Shown: piece after piece, positions 1 through 11,014 of the stretch
Position numbering within the stretch: the stretch's first letter is position 1
Layout of the letters: every line of letters begins with the position of its first letter
Origin: Haemonchus contortus
Taxonomy: Eukaryota; Nematoda; Chromadorea; Rhabditida; Trichostrongylidae
Reading direction: 5' to 3'
DNA: 64,000 nucleotides
Assembly (NCBI GenBank): GCA_000469685.2
Contig: LS997567.1
Coordinates: 7,891,374 to 7,955,373 of the forward strand
Made by a program: the position numbers and the translations under genes
Notes under the pieces: model-generated
What the model saw: only the letters and a program-made list of their open reading frames with translations
The model's database searches: none
Told to the model about the DNA's origin: nothing

Positions 1-12
1 GAACTGTGCCTT
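1..12 (+). mobile_element. AGGCACAG element, right terminus only
   Basis: The window opens with GAACTGTGCCTTTAA, which matches the right end (TTATCGTGAACTGTGCCT followed by a TTAA-like base run) of the AGGCACAG family seen complete elsewhere, for example ending at 24413 and 60837. The rest of this copy lies outside the window, so its core type is unknown. Confidence 0.6.
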
Positions 13-15
13 TAA

Positions 16-401
16 TATAATATTTCTGAGATTTTGAATTACTGATGGGAAGAAATGATTTTAGGAGTGCGAGGCATTTTGGGCTTTCGAAGGCGCGACC
101 TAACCCGAATTGTATATTCTTAATGTCAGTTTCGTGTCAGACGTGTAAACAGCTACTAAAACTCGTCACAATGTGGAGAAATCCAAATTTTCCATAAGCA
201 TTTTTGATAGCACAATCGGACTATACCCTACTCTTAGACTATTTCTGTGCAATGTGTAGTGGCTGAAGCGATTCAAGAGGAGACCAGGCCACATTGGGAG
301 TCACGTAGTTGGATTGGTAAGATCAGCAACCTCAATGCACCCGAGTCTTTTTCTGGTCTATTTTTAGTGAACGATAGAAAGGGAGCACTATTGGTTCTTA
401 T
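16..401. other. unassigned, no gene seen
   Basis: I see no gene or repeat match here. An open frame of 100 codons begins at 247 but runs into the D element and has no recognisable motif. Confidence 0.4.
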
Positions 402-658
402 GGGGTATGGTGCAGTAGGGACGAAATTGTCGCGTCGCGGCGAGAGAGACGCCGCGTGCGAAGGATTGTTGCAGAATGCAGCAGCAAGTATGAAATACAG
501 GAAGGAAAGAACTAACAGTAGAATCATGCCAAAAGTAATGATTGCATAGCGACTAAGACGTATGAAGAACGCTAGAACTGCTATAACGAAGCAAATGGCC
601 CGCGACAACCGCGTGCGGCGGATCGATCGCACAAGACCGCTTCTACTGCCCGTCTCCC
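402..658 (+). mobile_element. D element copy 1 (non-autonomous DNA transposon)
   Basis: This full-length copy runs from GGGGTATGGTGCAGTAGGGACGA to TTCTACTGCCCGTCTCCC. The inner ends are inverted repeats around GCAGTAGGAACGA, degraded on the right in this copy. The interior has the family's GC-rich left block (GTCGCGTCGCGGCGAG), the GCAGAATGCAGCAGCAAG motif and the right block CGCGTGCGGCGGATCGAT. There is no coding capacity. No clear target duplication was found for this copy. Confidence 0.75.
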
Positions 659-1323
659 GTTCTTATGGGATAGCGGGGCTTATAAGGTGGCAATCGCCAT
701 GAAAAATAGGGAGCTTCCTCCATGGTGCAGCATTAGATCATAACGGATCACCCCACCAAAGAACCTCAGGGTGAACTTTTCTTTCGAGGACAAGGCAATG
801 CAGGAGGAAGCGAGCCAAAAAGTAAGCTTTTCCTTCGGGACAGGTCGAAGGTTTGCTTTCGTTTTCCATGTTCCTTCACCGCCTCGATCCAATGCTTTTT
901 CACAAGACTGAATGGCCAAAGCAGATCTTATTCTGCCGGTCACCTTATCAGAAGAAACTTCAGTTATCCTGTTTTCTGATTTCAGTGCAACAAGGGACTG
1001 GCTATTAAAGAGATGGCAGAAAATGAAACTCATAAAATTTTAGTTGGTGAAATACATCTACTCGACAGAGTTGATGTCAGACCATTCTGTGACCACTAGC
1101 TATGTACGTTTTGGTCCTACTCACGTATATGCTGTAGGGCCAAAAGGATTTAGGTAACCAAAAAAAAATTCAGGTAGCAAGCGGACCGCTGGAAGCATTT
1201 AGGATTTCGAAGGAAGTCAGAGTGCTCCATGAAATAAAAGGCATCCCCTAATGATTGTGCTGATCAGTTGACTACCTACTTCATTGCTCATAAAGGGGGA
1301 CGGTGGCCATTAGAACGGCCCTG
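659..1323. other. unassigned, no gene seen
   Basis: I see no supported gene. The minus-strand open frame at 680-1033 (117 codons) has no motif I recognise. Confidence 0.4.
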
Positions 1324-1425
1324 GCGCCTATTATTGGGGCAGGAACTTCAAGTAGAGTAGATCAGTATTGTCAGCTAATCCTACTAATCTACTTCATTGC
1401 GAATTTGGGCCCCAATAATAAGCGC
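1324..1425. mobile_element. small palindromic MITE-like inverted repeat
   Basis: The 17-base ends GCGCCTATTATTGGGGC (1324-1340) and GCCCCAATAATAAGCGC (1409-1425) are inverted copies with one mismatch, about 68 bp apart. The loop also holds an inverted AGTAGAT/ATCTACT pair. The CTACTTCATTGC string inside (near 1390) recurs just outside on the left (near 1275). No coding capacity. It is either a tiny MITE or an RNA-level hairpin; only one copy was found in the window. Confidence 0.5.
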
Positions 1426-2376
1426 TAAACTCGTCAGAATCGCTGTGGATTTCGCCGCGCAATTTGCCGCGCGCAGTGCGAATCGCACGAATGTACACAC
1501 ACCTCTCAAAGAAAATAACTGAGAGTTCAAATGATGTGAAAATTCTTACAATTCGAATCCAATGAGTCGCGGCTGTAGTCGATTCGTGTGTACGCCGGTG
1601 GTAAAGATCCTAATTTCTTTCTAGTTGACAATAAATTCCGGAATTGTTGTCGGCTACCGTTTAACCGGAGGAAATCGGCCGAAACCTGAAAATTTCCAAT
1701 GTGGTGTGAGAAATGTGTGTATCTGTCTCACACGAAAAACTCGTCCAACTCATCTCTCCATCTCTTTCTGACTCGCATCATCTTTCTGACTGTTCACATA
1801 GGCAACCCTAGTCACTTCTAGTCATCGGAGCAATCAGCTCTGACATTAGCCGGACTACCTGATTTCATGTCTCTCTCTCAGGAAGGGGTTTTTCAAGGAC
1901 GGGAAGGACAGAAAAACCGTCAAAACGCTTCGTTTGAAAGTGTTGGAGGTCTAATTTCAAGAGAAAAACTGTTTTAACTTGTATGTTGCACGGTAAACCC
2001 TGCTGCATAGATTCCATTATCATTTGGATCGTGCACTTTGGAAACGATATTGAGATAGACGAAGGCTAATTAAGGTAATAATGCCGAAATGGGAAAACGA
2101 TGGCCTTTTTTTGATTTCATTTTCAGAAAATATCTAAGAAAATGGCGTTCAGAATTCAATTAATTTTCCCATTTTGCTTTCCGACATTTGGCCGATTTCT
2201 GCCGCAGCTTTTTTTGCATCAATGCAATTAAGACAATGGAGGCATTACTGAGCTCTCTGATTTCAAAATTTGCCTTTTGCATTGGATCGTGATGACCGAA
2301 TTGATCCAAAATGATTTTGCCTTTACCGCAGGCAAGGACATGTCAGGGAGAGGGAGGGAGGGTGGAGGTTGGGTTG
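1426..2376. other. unassigned, no gene seen
   Basis: The left part is GC-rich with a repeated GCCGCGC motif (about 1455-1480). The rest is AT-rich with homopolymer runs. No open frame of interest was found. Confidence 0.4.
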
Positions 2377-2632
2377 GGGTATGGTGCAGTAGGAACGAAA
2401 ATGTCGCGCCGTGGCGTGAAAGACGTCGCGCGCGAAGGAACATAGCAGAATGCGGCAGCATATATGAAATTCAGGTCTAAAAGAAACAACAGTAGAATCA
2501 TGCCATAAACAATAATCGCATAGCGATTGAGCTGTACGAAGAATGCAAGAACTGTTATAACGAGGCAAATGGCTTGCGACAGCCGCGTGCGGTGGATCGA
2601 TTTAATAAAACCGTTCCAACTGCCCGTCCCCT
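2377..2632 (+). mobile_element. D element copy 2
   Basis: Full-length copy with ends GGGTATGGTGCAGTAGGAACGA and GTTCCAACTGCCCGTCCCCT. The nine bases before it (GTTGGGTTG, 2368-2376) and after it (GTTGGGATC, 2633-2641) agree at seven positions, which fits the 9-10 bp target duplication seen perfectly at copies 3 and 8. Open frames on both strands here are shadows of the repeat. Confidence 0.75.
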
Positions 2633-2641
2633 GTTGGGATC

Positions 2642-4515
2642 GTCCCACCTAAGGACAAGACGACTTTTCCCATGTCCCTCAGAAAGGAGGTTGGCGGAAA
2701 CAAAACGAGATCGAAAGGAAGAAAGTCCTTCGTTTTTCTTTGATAAAGGGTTGGTAGAACGAGGGATGAACCGCTAACGGATTGCCTCCCAGAAAATCGT
2801 GAGAGAGGAAACTCCCAGATGATGAGGTAAGAGTCCGTGATGGTTTCGGAATGGGAGGAAAAAACTGTGGGTGGAAAGGAATTCGGCTGGTAATTTACGT
2901 CAAGATTGTGGGGTTTCAAAAAACGCTTTTCCTGTTTCCTCCCTTCTTTGCTTTGTGGTTCAAGGTTCTCAGAGTGACCAAATAAATGCCGGGTGTTGTG
3001 GGACATTACATTGTTCCTGCATGAATCAAAGTAAAGCAGTAAACCAGTACGAATCAGTGCATTCTAGATATGCCAGGGATTAGAATGCATACAGAATCCA
3101 TATTTAATTGAAAGTTTATATATATGTACAAGTGTTCTTGTAAAACCCTTCAAGACGTATCTAACAAGTAACATGAATCTCTCTTACAATATTGTTAGTG
3201 ATTACAAAGTGTTTTTTGTAGTGGAAGAGGGCGTTAATGAAAGATGAGCAAGAAGTGAACGACAAACGAACCTCTTGAAGGCACGAATCCCGCCTACGTC
3301 CAGGAGCCGGCGACGATAGCTGCTTCATGCCTCAACTTGCACACAGTGGGTAATGAAGTTCAAGGTAGAAGAAACGGCACAAAAAGTTGGAAAATACGCT
3401 GTTGGTAGAAAATAGCTGCAGAAACGACGCAATCGAATACTACTTAAGACCTGTGCATCAAGTGTATGTGTCAGGAGACGCCACAGTATCGAAAGTAGGT
3501 CACTGGGCGCAACGATTGCGAGCTGCTTCTCTCCATGGCATTATGCAAAGTATAGACAAACTTTTGTTATTCGACTAATGTGCCAAGCAAAATGCCAAAG
3601 AGCAATTTTGTGCGTCAGAATCACTCGAAACGACCTTACGCTGTGACCTAGTTTCAACGATACAATCGTGACGCCCAGGTCAACCTGATGGCGCTTCCTG
3701 ACCCTATCCGAACACTAAGAATGATTTCGAAGAAACAGAATATTATGAATTCAAGCTGGTTTGCATACATTATGGAAGCAACGGATGGATTATTGGCGTA
3801 GGATTTCTGCAAAAGAAAGTAGAAAAAGGATCAGAGTTAGCCGTGTTGCCATACCACGCACGGCTGCTAACAAAGGATACACAGAATTGACATTTGAGCC
3901 TATAGGAATGAGCAAATAGTTATATATTGTGATTAAAACCGCGAAATAAAAAAAATAATAATAAAGAAAGCAGAAGTCAGTTAAGGCTAAACGACTTCAG
4001 TACTGGAGAAGGCAAGGTTTCCAATTCAATTCATGATCGTAATAGTGGACGCTAATTTATATCGTGCTCAAAGGATGGTAGGACATAGATCCTGGTCGGC
4101 TTCGAGTATTTAACAGGCCTGCATACCTGATTCCTCCAGACCACTGAACAAGAATGGAGCGGAGCATGATTTTGCCCCTCTTCGCTCCTATCAATATGAA
4201 AAAGCAAGAATTTGTTGTCGCGACCTGACCTAATGGCACACGCCCTTTATCAGAACCAAGCATGCCATCGAAGAGGCGACTGAATTCATCAATCTCTGAT
4301 TCTCCAGAATTTCCAATCAATTTGTTGCGTGAGATGAGCCTTCCAGGAAGTACAGGAGGAGCGTGATATAGGTCGATGGTTGATAGCCAAATAGAGTGTG
4401 GAACACCTCGATCCAAAGAGAGCTGGGTTTGAAGGATTCCCGATTACCTTATGGAAACAACTGGCAGCTTACAATAAAAATCCTGAAAGAAAATTTCTAT
4501 CCTCCCGGATGAGAT
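2642..4515. other. unassigned, no gene seen
   Basis: I found no recognised element. The longest open frames are 134 codons on the minus strand (2602-3006, overlapping the end of D2) and 119 codons on the minus strand (4057-4416). The second reads fairly protein-like but matches nothing I know. Confidence 0.35.
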
Positions 4516-4631
4516 CGATACTATTTGTCAGACCCAGGAGGAATGGAAAGGCTGCCTGGCTCAGGCGGATATCGATCCAAGGTTCAAACCCATGACCATG
4601 ATAGTGGGCCATTTGCCCCCAGACCACCTCA
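4516..4631 (-). mobile_element. S SINE fragment (tRNA-like head)
   Basis: On the minus strand this matches the head half of the S SINE: the GGAGGAATGGAAAGGCT and GGCGGATATCGAT blocks, a decayed B box (GGTTCAAACCCAT), and a degraded CCACCTC start. The 3' half is absent, so it is a truncated, diverged copy. Confidence 0.55.
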
Positions 4632-6055
4632 ACCCTTGAGGGAAAAGAGAAAGCATTGATACAGAAAATATCTTATGTAGTTCTTTGGCTCCATAGAGAA
4701 AAGCTGGTGAGACAATCTATTGAACCTATTATTAAGAAGGCTGATGGGGCTGAGTACTGATGCCATATCAAAGAAAAACTACTATAGACAGCTACTTAGG
4801 CTAATGGATGTCAAGATCTTCGCTGACAAAGGCCTTTCTCGGAAACGTACATCAAGCATGAGCAAAGACCGCAACCTATGCATCATCAAATGGATGAGTT
4901 GGGGGAGGTCGAAGGAGGCATCGTCTACATATCTCATGGGTAATTCAGTGGCAATACCTTGAATACCTAATTTATAATTTACGTTTTATAATTTTATAAT
5001 TATATTATTTACATTTTATTTTATTTATAATTTATAATTTAATATTTTTATAATAATTTACGTACCGCAGATCAGAGCTCAACCAACTCATCCACGCCCT
5101 ACTGGTTCTTACCGTCACCTGGTGGCATTCCTTGGGAAGTAGGCCCAACCAAAACCTAGTCTATCCAACTGTGTCTGGAGAGGTTACGTTCGGATTAAAA
5201 CTCGAGTATGGGGAGTCTATAGTTGTCCGGGCACCGTGGCAGTCAAGAAGGTACGATGCCCGGAAATTACAAGTATCGAATCTTGTAGGCAACCTGGGGA
5301 TCGGAATCCATCTAGATCATTGAGACCTTACCGAACATTACTAAGACGTTTACTAACTGGTAACATTTCTGGGAGAGAAACGATAACCAAAAAGGAGTTG
5401 ATTCTGCTGTGCATGAGCAGAAGTTGGTTTGTACCAAAACTCGAGTACGTCAAGCTTGTTTTTCACTAGCTCACGGAACACGGGCCCGGAAAACACAGGT
5501 ATCGGCTCGAACCTCGTTCAGAAGCGGAACTTTTGCCCAACTCCGGCAACCTTAGGATGGACTTGAGGGAGGGATGTCAAAAGTTTACAGCCGTATGGTC
5601 ACTATATTATAAACTATGGTTAAAAAGTTTGTAAAGTTTCTAGACCATCTAGAAAGTCAGGGTTCCAGTGATGCAGTCAGTAACGTCGTTGACATGTGAA
5701 AATGATGCCGCCGGCATGCAAATTTAGAAAATGAGAAGTTTTCAATTAAGGGGGAATTCATCGGCGATCATCTGAATGCCTATAATGAAAGGCGACCACG
5801 TGCACTAGCCAGCCATTTGTTCTCGGAATAACGTTTTCGATACGGGAAACATTGATGAAACAGACTTGATCTATGCACATGATATTAGAATCACACTGAT
5901 CTTTGAGAGGACGCAGGGTTTCGCTGCGGGAGCCTGTGTTCTGAACTAAAAACACTGAGGCATGGTGGTTGACCTAAACAACTACAGAAAGATGCGCCAC
6001 ACATTCAACATTCATTTTGTTCCTAAACCCATTTGGAAACAATACTAACATAACC
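4632..6055. other. AT-rich tract and a weak duplication, no gene
   Basis: Bases 4968-5065 are almost pure A/T (TTTATAATTTA-type repeats). Blocks near 5195-5300 and 5437-5525 share AAAACTCGAGTA, GCCCGGAAA and a nearby GTATCG in the same order, suggesting an old tandem duplication about 240 bp apart. No protein was recognised. Confidence 0.4.
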
Positions 6056-6346
6056 GGTGGGGTTGGTGTAGTGGCAAGTGGCGCACAATCACACATGCAT
6101 GGTCACGAGTTCGAATCCCTGATCGATACCCGCCTCGGCCGACCAAGCCTTCCATCCCTCCGGAGTCGATTAGTTGATCTTCCGGGAGGATAAAAACACT
6201 AACTTATACTTCGGTTAGTCACCGCAAGTCTTTGTGTTGGCCACATATGCATCCAATACGACGCTACGTTTCTAAATAGAAGCGGAATGCGAGGGCGCAT
6301 CCCTTAGACGGGATTGATCAAGGCTCCATAACTTTATCCTCTATCC
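6056..6346 (+). mobile_element. S SINE copy, full length, tRNA-derived head
   Basis: This is a near-complete SINE. The head has a pol III A box (TGGTGTAGTGG, 6064-6074) and a B box (GAGTTCGAATC, 6107-6117) at tRNA-like spacing. The unrelated body continues through GGGAGGATAAAAACACT and CACCGCAAGTC to the family tail ACTTTATCCTCTATCC. As for other SINEs it would be transcribed by RNA polymerase III and moved by a LINE reverse transcriptase; neither is shown here. Confidence 0.8.
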
Positions 6347-6781
6347 TCAGACTGTAGGGAGGTGAAGCACAGCCGGTGGGAAGAAACCTAGTGATGACCA
6401 GAAGGTAGACCAGGAGCTGCGCCTCTCCCCGTTGTACCGACCCTAACACATTCTAATCACTGGGACTATCATAAGCAAACGTGTTGGGGAACTAAATCTC
6501 GAATCAAAGAAAAAGTAAAAGGCTGAAGTTGAGTTTGACGGTAATTGAAATCTTTTTAGGCCAACGGTGCTCTATGAGTACACAAGTAATTTCGAAGCAA
6601 ACAACTCAACGACTAGACCACCAATAGATGCCCTGAATAGAACGTATTTTGCAGGTCCGAATCACACAAAGCCTCCCTGCCCTCACAATGGCCAGTCGGA
6701 AACGGTTATAATTTTCGCCTTCTTTTCCTCAGACGTGCTTTTTGATGGTTACGCGAAAGATTCCAGATCGGTTACTGCATG
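6347..6781. other. unassigned, no gene seen
   Basis: Only a 71-codon frame at 6567-6782 is present, with no recognisable feature. Confidence 0.4.
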
Positions 6782-7860
6782 AGAAATCGTACAAATTCAA
6801 AACTTGTAGATGGAGCAGTCAAACTTAAAGGTACAGTTTACGTAGAAACCGGTTTATAGGATTCTTCCCTAGGACGAGCCTGTGACCCCCAAGGATACCT
6901 TGAGGGACGCTTTCGGGTCGAAAAACAGTCAAGATAGGGCGTAATAAGGGCCCTTAAAACCAGCTCAGCCAAAGTACACATCCAAGGCCAACGAGCTGTT
7001 AAATGGTGCAGAAACTGTAGGGGTTGCATCATTCGCACTGGGACCCACAACCTGCACGCAGGCAGCGTATTGCGGCCAGCTGTATGCAATGGCGCGCGCG
7101 TTTGGACAGCTCGCCTAGATATTCCTTCCATACAGAGTTATTCGAAACATTCTCGTCCAACCCCTAGTTTTACTTATTTTTCGAAGTCTTATATTTCTCT
7201 AAATACACCGATTTCCACGTTTTCTCCGCCGATTTTGCACTACTTCGGACTATCACTCCATTGCTCGTTCAAAACTAGGTTCCCCAAAAGTATCGTGAAC
7301 TGTGTCTTTGAAAAAGACTGAGCATTCCAGGAAGCTTTTTTATGGCTGAAGAAGGCGTAGCATAGGTATTCGATCAGATTGGCTTACGGCGACAAGCCCT
7401 TTCGGGTTTCTTCCTGATATTCGGATGTTTTCAAAAGTGGCTTTTGTTTGCCTTTAGCGGGTTTGACAACACAAAGCCGTCCCGGCTGACCGGAAACGAT
7501 CGCCTTCTCCCCCTTAGAGGCGGTTTTTTTTAGATTTACGTGCAAGATTTCGAGTGTGCGACTACATGAAAACCCTTCAGATCCAAGACGGAGACGGAGC
7601 AGTCAAATTTGAAGAATTCAACACCTCAGATGGCTGTCCTATGGCTGACAGAGGCATGGCACAGGTGTTCGATCGAATTGGGTTATAGCTCTTTCTATTT
7701 CCTTCCTGGTTGGACATTTTCAGAAGAAGCCTTTATTTTTGTTCCTCCTCTGGAGTGAACTAGAAGCTGATTTATTTGTTGACTGGCCCAGTTCCCCATG
7801 AAGCAATCCCCGTGCTATAACTCCTGATGTTGCTCTAATTTCGAGGTAGCGTAACCACAA
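6782..7860. repeat. tandem duplication of about 300 bp, copy 1 interrupted
   Basis: Copy 1 (6782-6828 plus 7308-7560) and copy 2 (7561-about 7860) share GGAGCAGTCAAA, TATGGCTGA with the following GCATAGGTATTCGATC/GCACAGGTGTTCGATC, and a TTCCTTCCTG block. The offset is 299 bp to the right of the inserted element and 784 bp to its left. The difference, 485 bp, equals the inserted element plus a 4-bp duplication within 2 bp. The copies have diverged considerably. Confidence 0.65.
6829..7307 (-). mobile_element. AGGCACAG element, core type B
   Basis: The termini are AGGTACAGTTTACG and CGTGAACTGTGTCT, flanked by TTAA and TTGA. Read on the minus strand, the core carries the B-type landmarks: GGACGAG near the right, ACGCGCGCGCC, and the AGCTGCC region. 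It sits inside copy 1 of a local tandem duplication, whose second copy shows the empty site. No coding capacity. Confidence 0.75.
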
Positions 7861-8068
7861 AAACGACCGATCAATTCCCTGATGAGCTCAGGCTCAACAT
7901 ATCGATCACGTCAAGCTCCTAGGTCTTGAGCTCCTCATCCGTGTGACATAGAGGATGAATAGGTGACATCAACTAGCAATTACCTCTTCACACTAGAACG
8001 CTTTACTTGTAAGTGCCAGTACTGAGTAAGTCAAAATACAATACCCTCCCTAATTATTCAAAAAAAGG

Positions 8069-8098
8069 CGAAAAAGACGCGGATTCGCGTCTTTTTCG
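8069..8098. repeat. terminal stem-loop in left foldback arm
   Basis: CGAAAAAGACGCG, a GATT loop and CGCGTCTTTTTCG form a perfect 13-bp stem. The same palindrome sits at the mirrored position in the right arm (about 10606-10635). It is therefore a palindrome nested inside each inverted repeat. Confidence 0.8.
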
Positions 8099-8956
8099 TC
8101 TTTTCTCTATAACTAGGTGAGTTTACACTTTTTTCATGTATGATGTTATATAGTTCGACTCAGCTCGTCGAGGTCTATAAAATGGTGAGTTCAGAAATTG
8201 GAAAACTTTAATTTTTATGTCCTCGGTCCACCGAAGTTCCTGGGGGTACGTCATTAGCGGCGACGCTCGCCATAATTATAACCAGAAGGCATTCTACTCC
8301 ATTGAAAGTATTCAGTGAGTTGTAGGGCAGCTGTCATATTTGAAAACTGAGCAGAAAGTAGACCATTGCATTATTCATGCTTTTCTGATCATTTTGGTAC
8401 CATTTTTTTCCGAAATGGACGAATTCAGTCGTGCACCATTCTTGAACGATAGCGACTTTTCAATTTGAGAAATAGCAAATATGAGTTGATTCTCACTGCT
8501 AGTAAATGATCTACCTACTCTTCAGAAATAGTGGTTCCCTACAGTATGCATATTGTATGCACGAGTTCAATAGAAACAGAGTTTTTATCGCCCAAATTCC
8601 GGTTTGCAGCATATTTTCGCACAAAACACACGTTTTCTTGCGTTTTCAAGTAGGATTTTCGATGTTCATAAGGAAGTTACGCCTATCATCGAAAGTGTTC
8701 ATACTAAACTTTTTGTGAACAACCATGGATATGAGTAATAGTTACTTGTTTGGATCCTCAGGCTTCATAAATAGCTTCCGATCTCAGCCCAAAGCACAGG
8801 AGACTGAACCACATATTTTTTTATTTGAAGTAAACGTATGAAATCCTACACCGTTAAAATCCATTTCCAAAAAGCTATTCAGCGGTATAAAAATCACTTA
8901 ACGAATCACACTTCGAATTAACACCTTTAGCACCGTCATTCCATTCTACTCCGCCA

Positions 8957-8995
8957 CTCGGCCACTCAATTAGGCATGTGGCTCGAGTGGCCGAG
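8957..8995. repeat. internal 11-bp stem-loop in foldback arm
   Basis: CTCGGCCACTC (8957-8967) pairs with GAGTGGCCGAG (8985-8995) around a 17-base loop. The mirrored copy is near 9710-9748. It is kept in both arms. Confidence 0.75.
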
Positions 8996-9105
8996 GCAGC
9001 ATATTGATTGATTGCCTGTTTGCTTTGATGTGCGCCATCAATCGAACATTCTTAGAAATTTGCTCTCGTGATTGAATGTGCACAATTCTAACACGCAACT
9101 GTTTC

Positions 9106-9599
9106 ACCTCGCTTTGCAAAACAAGATGATTTTCAAGAAATGTAAGTTTTTTGTGACAACTCCTCCCACAACGCGAATTTTTCGTAGTAATTGTGGATGT
9201 TCTTGTGTTTGCAACAAAAACTTTGCAACTTGAATAATTGTATCACAACCATGCTCACTAGTAAGAGATAATAGCGGCTGCATTTGAATGTGTAGGTTGT
9301 AAAATAGTTTACGACTGCGGCACCATTAGTAGGCAGGCTATTGTCGAGGTGCGAAGAAACTCCTCCGGTAGTTACTGTGGGAGCCGCTAAGGTCGAGGGA
9401 CAATACGTGGGATCGACTCAAGGTGCTGTAACAGCTTCTGTGGAAAGACGATGCATCATCGGCTCCCAGAAATGTACAAGGTGGAAATGATACAAATGCA
9501 AACGAGAAATACGACCATCACTTCATAAAATGAATTCCAAAAGTATGACTCAACCCCAGTAGAAAAGAAATATCGTAATCTGCAATGTGAGGTTTATTG
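9106..9599. other. unique centre of the foldback element
   Basis: This 494-bp spacer separates the two arms. It has no open frame of useful length, no transposase motif and no match to the other families in the window. Confidence 0.6.
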
Positions 9600-10724
9600 G
9601 AAACAGTTGCGTGTTAGAATTGTGCACATTCAATCACGAGAGCAAATTTCTAAGAATATTCGATTGATGGCGCACATCAAAGCAAACAGGCAATCAATCA
9701 ATATGCTGCCTCGGCCACTCAAGCCACATGCCTAATTGAGTGGCCGAGTGGCGGAGTAGAATGGAATTATGGTGCTAAAGGTGTTAATTCGAAGTGTGAT
9801 TCGTTAAGTGATTTTTATACCGCTGAATAGCTTTTTGGAAATGGTTTTTGACGGTGTAGGATTTCATACGTTTACTTCAAATAAAAAATATGTGGTTCAG
9901 TCTTCTGTGCTTTGTGCTGAGATCGGAAGCTATTTATGAAGCCTGAGGATTCGAACAAGTAACTATTACTCATATCCGTGGTTGTTCACAAAAAGTTTAG
10001 TATGAACACTTTCGATGATAGGCGTAACTTCCTCATGAACATCAAAAAAAACCCAATTGAAAACGCAAGAGAACGTAAGTTTTGTGCGAAAATATGCCGC
10101 AAACCGGAATTTGGACGATAAAATCTCTGTTACTATTGGACTCGTGCATACAATATGCATACTGTAGGGAAGCACTATTTCTGAAGTGTAGGTAGATCAT
10201 TTACTAGCATTGAGAATCAACTCATATTTGCTATTTCTCAAATTAAAAAGTCGCTATCGTTCAAGAATGGTGCACGACTGAATCCGTCCATTTTGAAAAA
10301 ATGGTACCAAAATGATCAGAAAAGCATGAATAATGCAATGGTCTACTTTCTGCTTAGTTTTGAAATATGACAGCTGCCCTACAACTCACTGAATACTTTC
10401 AGTGGAGTAGAATGCCTTCTGGTTATAATTATGGCGAGCGTCGCCGCTAATGACGTACCCCCAGGAACTTCGGTGGATCGAGGACTTAAAAATTAAAGTT
10501 TTCCAATTTCTGAACTCACCATTTTATAGACCTCGACGAGCTGAGTCGAACTATATAACATCATACATGAAAAAAGTGTAAACTCACCTAGTTATAGAGA
10601 AAAGACGAAAAAGACGCGAATCCGCGTCTTTTTCGCCTTTTTTTGAATAATTAGGGAGGGTATTGTAGCGCAAGGAGAATTGAGATATTTTCTGTAGTTG
10701 TTCTTCTCCCATTTCTTTGAAGGG

Positions 10725-11014
10725 AGAGGGTGGTGAAGTGGTAATTGGCGCACTCTCACACGCACATGGTCACACGTTGGAATCCGCGATCAATATCCGC
10801 CCTGGCCGACCGAGCCTTTTATCTCTCCGGGTTCGGTTCAATAGCACCAGGCTAGTGTGGGGGGTGTGGGGGTGGGGGAGGGGATAAATGCACTGAGCTT
10901 TACATCTATCGCCTTGTATGGCTATTCAATACGACACTACAAATCTGAATGGATGTCGAATGCGGGGCGCATTCTTCAGACGAGATTGATCACTCCCAGA
11001 AACTTTATCCTTTC
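10725..11014 (+). mobile_element. S SINE copy, full length, G-rich insertion
   Basis: The A box region (GGTGGTGAAGTGGTAATTGGCGCA) and a mutated B box (ACGTTGGAATCCG) are followed by the S body and the tail AACTTTATCCTTTCCC. Where other copies have a short GGGAGGATAAA, this one has an expanded G/T-rich run (10856-10883). It starts 58 bp after the foldback element. Confidence 0.75.

Larger units (their letters stand above)
8037..10667. mobile_element. foldback transposon with arms of about 1.07 kb
   Basis: Bases 8037-9105 and 9600-10667 are inverted copies, ending TACAATACCCTCCC... and ...GGGAGGGTATTGTA. The outermost TA on each side fits a Tc1/mariner-type TA target duplication, giving an element of 8039-10665. 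Compared by eye over several 50-150 bp stretches, the arms differ at roughly 3-4 positions per hundred. The 494-bp centre (9106-9599) is unique and has no open frame of note. No transposase is encoded. Open frames in both arms are mirror images of the same non-coding sequence. A transcript across it would fold into a hairpin of about 1 kb. Confidence 0.85.

Noticed and set aside
4057..4416. 119-codon minus frame that reads somewhat protein-like
   Set aside because: No family recognised and no splice or start context; such a length is expected by chance in a 64-kb window.
8506..10175. paired frames of about 70 codons in both foldback arms
   Set aside because: They are mirror copies of the same arm sequence, have no domain, and do not extend into a longer coding region.
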